From positions 62,001 to 126,000 of the forward strand of contig CAWAKK010000006.1 in NCBI GenBank assembly GCA_963782605.1: DNA of 64,000 nt, given 5' to 3'. The notes beneath the pieces were generated by a model. It was not told the DNA's origin. It did no database searches and was given only the letters and a program-made list of their open reading frames with translations. Both the position numbers and the translations under genes were made by a program. Below, piece after piece: positions 59,467 to 64,000 of this stretch (its first letter is position 1; each line of letters begins with the position of its first letter). This stretch comes from JBDTSW01 sp963782605 (GTDB lineage Bacteria; Actinomycetota; Thermoleophilia; Solirubrobacterales; 70-9).

Positions 59467-60835
59467 CTAGCTGCGCCGGGTCTCCACGTCGACGTAGCCG
59501 CGGGTCTGCGCCGCCTCGACGACCCGCTCGATCCCCACGAGGTAGGCCGACGCTCGCAGGTCGAGCTTCTCCTCCTTCGCTCGCGCTGACACCTCGCGGT
59601 AGGCGCGCCGCATGATCGTCCCGAGCTTGTCGTTTACCTCCCGCTCGTCCCAGCGGAAGTGCTGGAGGTTCTGCACCCACTCGAAGTAGGACACGACGAC
59701 GCCGCCGGCGTTCGCCATCACGTCGGGGATGACGTAGACGTCCTTCTCGCGCAGGATCTCGTCGGCCGCGGGCGTGGTGGGGCTGTTCGCGCCCTCCACC
59801 ATGACCTTGCACTGCATGCGATCGGCGTTGCCCTCGTGGATCATGCCGCCGAGCGCGGCCGGGAGGAAGACGTCGCAGGGGACCTCGATCAGATCGTCGG
59901 GATCCATCTCCTCGACGCCCTCGAAGTCGGAGATCAGGCCACCGTCCGGAGATGTGGTCGTACAGGGCGTTGGCGTCGATCCCATCGTCGGAGCGGATCG
60001 CTCCGTTGGCATCGGAGACGGCGATCATCTTCGATCCGAGCTGCTGCATGATGCGCGCCGCCCAGGAGCCGACGTTGCCATAGCCCTGAACGACGAAGGT
60101 CGTATCGGCGGGGGAGAGCCCGAGGTGCGGGGCGGCTTCGCGAAACATGTAGACGCAGCCACGCCCGGTGGCGGCCTCGCGACCGTAGGAGCCCTCGAGC
60201 GCGATCGGCTTGCCGGTGCAGATGGCAGGGGTGTGGCCGTGAAGCTTTCCGTACTCGTCCATCATCCAAGCCATCGTCTGCGCGTTCGTATTGACGTCCG
60301 GTGCGGGGATGTCGCGGGTGGGCCCGAGCACCTTCTCGATCTTGTCCATGAACGAGCGTGTGATCTTCTGCAGCTCGGCCTGGCTCAGGTCGCCGGCGGG
60401 GCAGTTGATGCCGCCCTTGGCGCCGCCGAACGGGACGCCGGCCACCGCCGTCTTCCAGGTCATGAGCGAGGCGAGGGCACGGATCTCGTCGACGTCGACC
60501 TCGGGGTGGAAGCGGACGCCGCCCTTGTAGGGGCCACGGGCGCCGTTGTGCTGGATGCGGTAGCCGGAGAAGACGTGTGTCTTGCCGTCGGAGAGCTTCA
60601 CCGGGATCTGGACCGTGACCTCCCGGTAGGGCGTCCAGAAGACGGTCTGGATGTCCTCGGGGATGCCGAGGTGGTTGGCGGCCTTGTCGAAGTAGTGCCG
60701 GACGATGTCGAGGTTCGAGACTTCGGCGCGGCCCTTGCCGTCCTTGCTCTTGCCCTTGGCGTCCTCCGTTGCCTCGGCGGACTTGTCGGGATGCTCGCGC
60801 TCCCCCACCGCCTCCGCCGTTTGCGTCTCAGCCAT
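59467..60835 (-). pseudogene. gdhA: Glutamate dehydrogenase (Glu/Leu/Phe/Val family), broken by a one-base frameshift
   Basis: From ATG 60835 (GGAGGAG upstream) the frame has a Lys/Glu-rich leader, then GYRIQHNGARGPYKGGVRFH, VPFGGAKGGINCP with the catalytic Lys region, and FVVQGYGNVGSWAARIM. It leaves frame near 59941-59950. The second frame resumes at GGLISDFEGVEEM and includes CDVFLPAALGGMI, VEGANSPTTPAADEIL and VMANAGGVVVSYFEWVQN. Removing one base restores 455 aa. The enzyme interconverts glutamate with 2-oxoglutarate and ammonia. Both halves are fully conserved, so sequence error is likely. Confidence 0.9.
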
Positions 60836-60939
60836 CCGTCTCCTCCGATTGCCTCGCGGCCCAGCGCCGCATCCTCTCACAAGGGTTCCCGATCCACGGG
60901 CCCCTGAACGTCAAGCGCCGGTGAACGTCGTCTTGCCTC

Positions 60940-60969
60940 TTGGTCGAAATGGAGTGCGCGACCTACAAT
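60940..60969 (+). promoter_or_regulatory. Promoter of the second tRNA-Ala gene
   Basis: TTGGTC (60940-60945), 18-base spacer, TACAAT (60964-60969); the tRNA begins nine bases later. It also lies in the divergent region with the glutamate dehydrogenase gene. Confidence 0.55.
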
Positions 60970-60978
60970 CGAGGCGCT

Positions 60979-61051
60979 GGGGCCATAGCTCAGTTGGGAG
61001 AGCGTTCGCGTTTGCATCCGGAGGTCGCGGGTTCGAGTCCCGCTGGCTCCA
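60979..61051 (+). tRNA. tRNA-Ala (anticodon probably TGC) with a poorly paired anticodon arm
   Basis: The acceptor GGGGCCA/TGGCTCC, D stem GCTC/GAGC, T arm GCGGG-TTCGAGT-CCCGC and discriminator A are those of a bacterial tRNA-Ala, total 73 nt. The anticodon arm TTCGCGTTTGCATCCGG pairs badly in every register. TGC with loop TTTGCAT leaves two mismatches and an extra base on the 5' side, while strict 5-7-5 spacing would read TTG. A local sequence error or a decayed gene would explain this. Confidence 0.75.
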
Positions 61052-61147
61052 TTGAGTCCCGCGGGTGCGGTTGGTACTTGCGTTCTCCGCGTGGCGGCAC
61101 TAGGCTCGACGGGCTCCGTTGGGGGGTCGAGCTGTCGGTTCTGGGAG

Positions 61148-63241
61148 GTGCCTATCAGCGCAGTAGTCAGTCGTTCGTGTTGGCGCGGATGGTTTCTGCC
61201 GGCCGGCATCGCCTGCGCCCTTGCGCTGCAGACGGGCATCGCTCAGGCGGTTGAACAGTCGCCGGTCGACCCCCGCGAACCGTTCACCCTCAAGTCGGAA
61301 ACGACCGCGAGCGCGACCGAGTCTGCGAAGGCCACCGGCGCCAAGCGTGGAGGGGGGCAGAGGCTCGAGCTCTTCCAGTGCCGCGAGGCGCCCGGCGGAC
61401 GCTGCGGGACGCTCCGCGTGCCCTTCGACCGCTCCGATCCCTCCGCCGGCACCATCCCGATCTTCTTCGAGTACTACCGTCCCCGCGACGGTGGGCCCAC
61501 GAACCAGGCGGTTGCGACATCTGGCGGGGGGCCGGGATTCTCGGCGACGCAGGACCCGTTCTTCTCCGACTTCGTCGGCGACGTGCTCCTGGGGCCCGCC
61601 CTAGAGGACCGCGCCTACCTCGTCGTCGATCAGCGTGGGGTGGGCCGATCGGCCGCGGTCAACTGCCGGAAGCTGCAAGCCGGCACCGACCGGCCCTACC
61701 AGGCGTATAAGGCCTGTGGCCGCTCCCTGGGCCACGGCGCACAGCTGTACGGCAGCGGCGACGTGGCCCTCGACCTCGAGGCGATCCGCAAGGCGCTCCA
61801 CATCAAGAAGCTCAACCTCTACGGGGGTTCGTACGCCGCCATGGACATTCAGGCCTACGTCACCCGATTTCCAGGCAGGGTGCGAAGCGCGGTCCTCGAC
61901 GGCCCGGTGAGCTTTCCGGGTTACGACCCCTTCTTCCCGGAAGGCGTCGCGGCGCACGACCGTGCGGCGCAGCTCATCTGCGAGCGCTCCGCAAGCTGCT
62001 CCCTCGAGCGCGACGCGCTCGACAGCCTCGCCTGGCTGGCGGAGCGCCTCCGCGACGATCCCGTCGAGGGCGTCGGCTTCGATGCCCACGGTGACCCGCG
62101 CGACGTGGTCGTCGACGAGAGCTTTCTCATGTGGTTCCTCCTCTGGACGGATGCCGGCGGCAACATCGCGCTGAGCGAGCTCGGCGCGGCCGCGGACGCG
62201 CTCATGGCGGGCGACGAGACGCCGTTGCTGCGGCTCGCCGCGGAGCACGAGGGTCCGTTCTTCGCGGAGGAAGGTCGTCCCCGGGAATTCTCGGCGGGCC
62301 TCACCGCCGCGCGCACCTGCACTGACCTTCCGTTTCCCTGGGACAAGCAGGCGCCAAGCGCGATCCGCAGGGAGCAGTTCGCGGATGCCCGCGACGCCCT
62401 GCCCGCTGACAGCTTCGCCCCTTACTCGGTCGAGGGCTGGCTGGCGCCCTTCCCCGACGGCGTCTTCGGCCCTGATCCCTGCGTTGCCTGGCCGGCGCCC
62501 GAGGGCGAGGTCGCGCCACCGGTCCCAACCGGCGCGGAGTTCCCGCCTGGCGTTCCGGCCATGATCCTGAGCGGCGACCTGGATCTCGACACGCCGACGG
62601 CAGAGGCCCAGGTGCTGGCAGACGAGTGGGACGGCAGCGAGCACATCGAGATCGCCAACGCGGGCCACTTCTCGGGCATCAGCGCGCGCTTCGAGTGCTC
62701 CGCCACGCTGATCCAGAGCTTCATCCAAGACCTCGCGCCGGGCGATCAGAGCTGTGCTGCGGACGAGGATGCGGTCTCTTTCCCCGCCGTGGGGCGCTTC
62801 GCCCGAACCGCGGCCGATGCGCGGCCCGCGACGATCAAGAATGCCGGGATCGACGAGTCGACCGTGCTCGACCGTCGCGTCGCGACCGTGACCGCCGCGA
62901 CGGTGACCGACTCGATCAGACGCGCATTCCTCCAGGACCGGCCGACGAAGGCCAAGGCCCTGCGCGGCGGGACCTTCACACCCTCCTTCTCGGCATCGGC
63001 GACGCTCGCCGACCTCCGCAACGCTCGCTTCGCCGAAGACGTCAGGGTGAGCGGCTCGGTCAAGTACCCGAACGCAAGCGAGGTGATCAACGCGCACGTC
63101 GACGTCGACGGCCCCGGCACCGAGGACGGCACCCTGCACATAAAGGGCGTGTGGTTCGGCTTCCGATCGCCGACGACGGACCTGCGCATCCGTGGGACGC
63201 TCGACGGCAGAGAGCTCTCGCTGCTCGTTCCCGCCAGCTGA
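61148..63241 (+). CDS. Secreted alpha/beta hydrolase, TAP-like (tripeptidyl aminopeptidase/prolyl aminopeptidase type)
   Basis: 697 aa from GTG 61148; earlier in-frame starts are possible because the frame opens just after the tRNA. A signal peptide (FLPAGIACALALQTGIAQA) precedes LRVPFDRSDPSAGTI. Then ATSGGGPGFSATQDPF gives the oxyanion region, and LVVDQRGVGRS and NLYGGSYAAMDIQAY hold the nucleophile Ser. A long lid follows, then AMILSGDLDLDTP (Asp) and IANAGHFSG (His). The TAP-like C-terminal domain is extended by about 150 residues of beta-rich sequence. Probably an exported exopeptidase or esterase. Confidence 0.9.
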   Translation: MPISAVVSRSCWRGWFLPAGIACALALQTGIAQAVEQSPVDPREPFTLKSETTASATESAKATGAKRGGGQRLELFQCREAPGGRCGTLRVPFDRSDPSAGTIPIFFEYYRPRDGGPTNQAVATSGGGPGFSATQDPFFSDFVGDVLLGPALEDRAYLVVDQRGVGRSAAVNCRKLQAGTDRPYQAYKACGRSLGHGAQLYGSGDVALDLEAIRKALHIKKLNLYGGSYAAMDIQAYVTRFPGRVRSAVLDGPVSFPGYDPFFPEGVAAHDRAAQLICERSASCSLERDALDSLAWLAERLRDDPVEGVGFDAHGDPRDVVVDESFLMWFLLWTDAGGNIALSELGAAADALMAGDETPLLRLAAEHEGPFFAEEGRPREFSAGLTAARTCTDLPFPWDKQAPSAIRREQFADARDALPADSFAPYSVEGWLAPFPDGVFGPDPCVAWPAPEGEVAPPVPTGAEFPPGVPAMILSGDLDLDTPTAEAQVLADEWDGSEHIEIANAGHFSGISARFECSATLIQSFIQDLAPGDQSCAADEDAVSFPAVGRFARTAADARPATIKNAGIDESTVLDRRVATVTAATVTDSIRRAFLQDRPTKAKALRGGTFTPSFSASATLADLRNARFAEDVRVSGSVKYPNASEVINAHVDVDGPGTEDGTLHIKGVWFGFRSPTTDLRIRGTLDGRELSLLVPAS

Positions 63242-63262
63242 GCGCGCGGCGACGGTAGGCGG

Positions 63263-63457
63263 CTAGCGCCCGGGCGGGTTGCGCATCGCGCCGATCAGCC
63301 CGATGCCGATCATCGCGATGATCACGAACGAGACGATCCCCAGGAACACGCCGAAGGGCGTGACGGCCTCGAAGATGGCGACGAGCGAGGCGCCGCCGAA
63401 GAGGATGCAGAAGGCGATACCGGCGCCGAGGAGGGCACCGCGAGCCTCCGGGCTCAC
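63263..63457 (-). CDS. Two-helix small membrane protein
   Basis: 64 aa from GTG 63457. Almost the whole protein is hydrophobic: GALLGAGIAFCILFGGASLVAI and FGVFLGIVSFVIIAMIGIGLI are two likely helices (parts shown), with a short basic tail RNPPGR. I do not recognise a family. It lies 66 bases downstream of the small lipoprotein gene in the same direction. Confidence 0.6.
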   Translation of the reverse strand: MSPEARGALLGAGIAFCILFGGASLVAIFEAVTPFGVFLGIVSFVIIAMIGIGLIGAMRNPPGR

Positions 63458-63523
63458 GGGGAGTTCACCAGCGCTCGCGCGACGCGCCCCGCGCGCACGT
63501 CCCGGCCGCCTCCCCGTGGTCGG

Positions 63524-63727
63524 CTAATAGCCCGGGTTGTCGTCCGCCGCGTCCTCCACCTGGTCTTGAGCGTCGTCGGTGGCTTCCTCGGCCTCTTGAC
63601 TGGCATCCTCGGCAGCTTGTTCGGCGTCATCGGAGCCGCAGCCGCTCCAGGCGGCGCCGCTCGCCGCGAGGACAGCAGCCGCGGCGATCGCCGCCACTCG
63701 ACTGCGGATCTCAAAGCCGTCGCTCAT
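63524..63727 (-). CDS. Small acidic lipoprotein-like protein
   Basis: 67 aa; ATG 63727 is preceded by GGGAGGT. A hydrophobic leader (VAAIAAAAVLAASGAAW) ends in SGCGSDD, a lipobox-like cysteine, followed by a 35-residue Ala/Glu/Asp/Gln helix (EQAAEDASQEAEEATDD). It probably sits as a lipid-anchored coiled coil on the outer membrane face. The gene upstream, cut by the window edge, encodes a longer protein of the same design, so they are paralogues in one operon. Confidence 0.65.
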   Translation of the reverse strand: MSDGFEIRSRVAAIAAAAVLAASGAAWSGCGSDDAEQAAEDASQEAEEATDDAQDQVEDAADDNPGY

Positions 63728-63737
63728 CTCGACCTCC

Positions 63738-64000
63738 CTAGTTGTTCCCGATGTCGAGGTCCTCGAGCTGCTCTTGGGCTTCCTGCGCCTCCTCTTGTAG
63801 CTGCTCGAGCTCTTCCTCGCTCAGGTCCTGAGCGTTCTCGAGCTGCTCCTGCGCGTCGTCGCTCAGCTCCTGGAGGTCCTCCTCACTGAGGTCAACATCG
63901 TTGAGGGCGTCCTCGAGCTGCTCCTGAGCCTCGTCCGCCTCGTCCTCGCCGCCGCATCCCGACCAGGCGACTCCCGCTATCGCGATCGATGCGGCCGCGA
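63738..64000 (-). CDS. Acidic lipoprotein-like coiled-coil protein (5' end beyond the window)
   Basis: At least 87 residues, reading from the right edge to TAG 63738-63740. The visible part begins with a hydrophobic stretch ending VAWSGCGGED, the same lipobox-like cysteine context as the next gene. About 70 residues of heptad-like Glu/Gln/Leu sequence follow (e.g. EAQEQLEDAL, DLSEEDLQEL, DLSEEELEQL), with a near-duplicated DLSEE unit. The start codon lies outside. No partner or function can be assigned. Confidence 0.65.
   Translation of the reverse strand, partial: AAASIAIAGVAWSGCGGEDEADEAQEQLEDALNDVDLSEEDLQELSDDAQEQLENAQDLSEEELEQLQEEAQEAQEQLEDLDIGNN

Overview
This is a high-GC chromosomal segment with overlapping start/stop codons (GTGA, TGATG), frequent GTG starts and typical actinobacterial families: PknB-like kinase, DUF3105, LytR_C, ROK regulators and TAP-like hydrolases. 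Several proteins look like those I associate with Thermoleophilia/Solirubrobacterales, for example the acidic protein at 58.5 kb and the small secreted protein at 28.4 kb. That placement is an inference from style and gene content, not a computed result. I see no transposase, integrase, phage module, CRISPR array or rRNA.

Layout. 1-6.4 kb: end of a D-Ala-D-Ala ligase, a membrane Ser/Thr kinase, a DsbA-like protein, and a minus-strand run dedA-uppP-purM-pfpI plus a small membrane protein. 6.4-20.1 kb: an exopolysaccharide locus. It holds a CapD-type nucleotide-sugar dehydratase/epimerase, two tandem LytR_C membrane proteins (one frameshifted), a FlgD-Ig-like protein, an O-antigen-ligase-like polymerase, a flippase, three glycosyltransferases, an initiating sugar-phosphate transferase and two GNAT-type transferases. 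20.1-25.7 kb: a secreted PGRP-type amidase, a DUF3105 protein, a hydrolase, metF, a HExxH protein and DUF192. 25.7-28.4 kb: a CDP-alcohol phosphotransferase, a striking candidate structured RNA (about 26.51-26.65 kb), a GFA protein and a homocysteine S-methyltransferase. 28.4-37 kb: small secreted proteins, GNAT, and the cbs-metB-paiB transsulfuration operon, then small accessory enzymes. 37-53.6 kb, between two degenerate tRNA-Ala 3' fragments: DUF202, DUF1801, hydrolases, and a ROK-regulated sugar/polyol ABC operon with its own dehydrogenase and isomerase. It continues with a CPA1 antiporter, a cupin, an unknown 440-aa membrane protein, YceI and a BBE-type flavoprotein. 53.6-64 kb: methyltransferase, VOC, MDR dehydrogenase, intact tRNA-Ala(CGC), a GAF-GGDEF diguanylate cyclase, an acidic repeat protein, glutamate dehydrogenase, a second tRNA-Ala with an odd anticodon arm, a TAP-like secreted hydrolase and small lipoprotein-like genes.

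How the genes fit together. The polysaccharide locus covers precursor modification, lipid-linked initiation, elongation, flipping, polymerisation and probably LytR-like attachment. MetF, homocysteine methyltransferase, CBS and cystathionine gamma-synthase/lyase form a loose methionine/cysteine neighbourhood. The ROK regulon is a self-contained uptake and oxidation unit.

Two window-wide patterns stand out. First, many genes begin 6-9 nt after a TANNNT-like -10 box and lack a Shine-Dalgarno sequence, which suggests widespread leaderless mRNAs. Second, six genes, including metF and gdh, are each broken by exactly one base. This is more likely sequence error than real decay, and joined reading frames are given for each.
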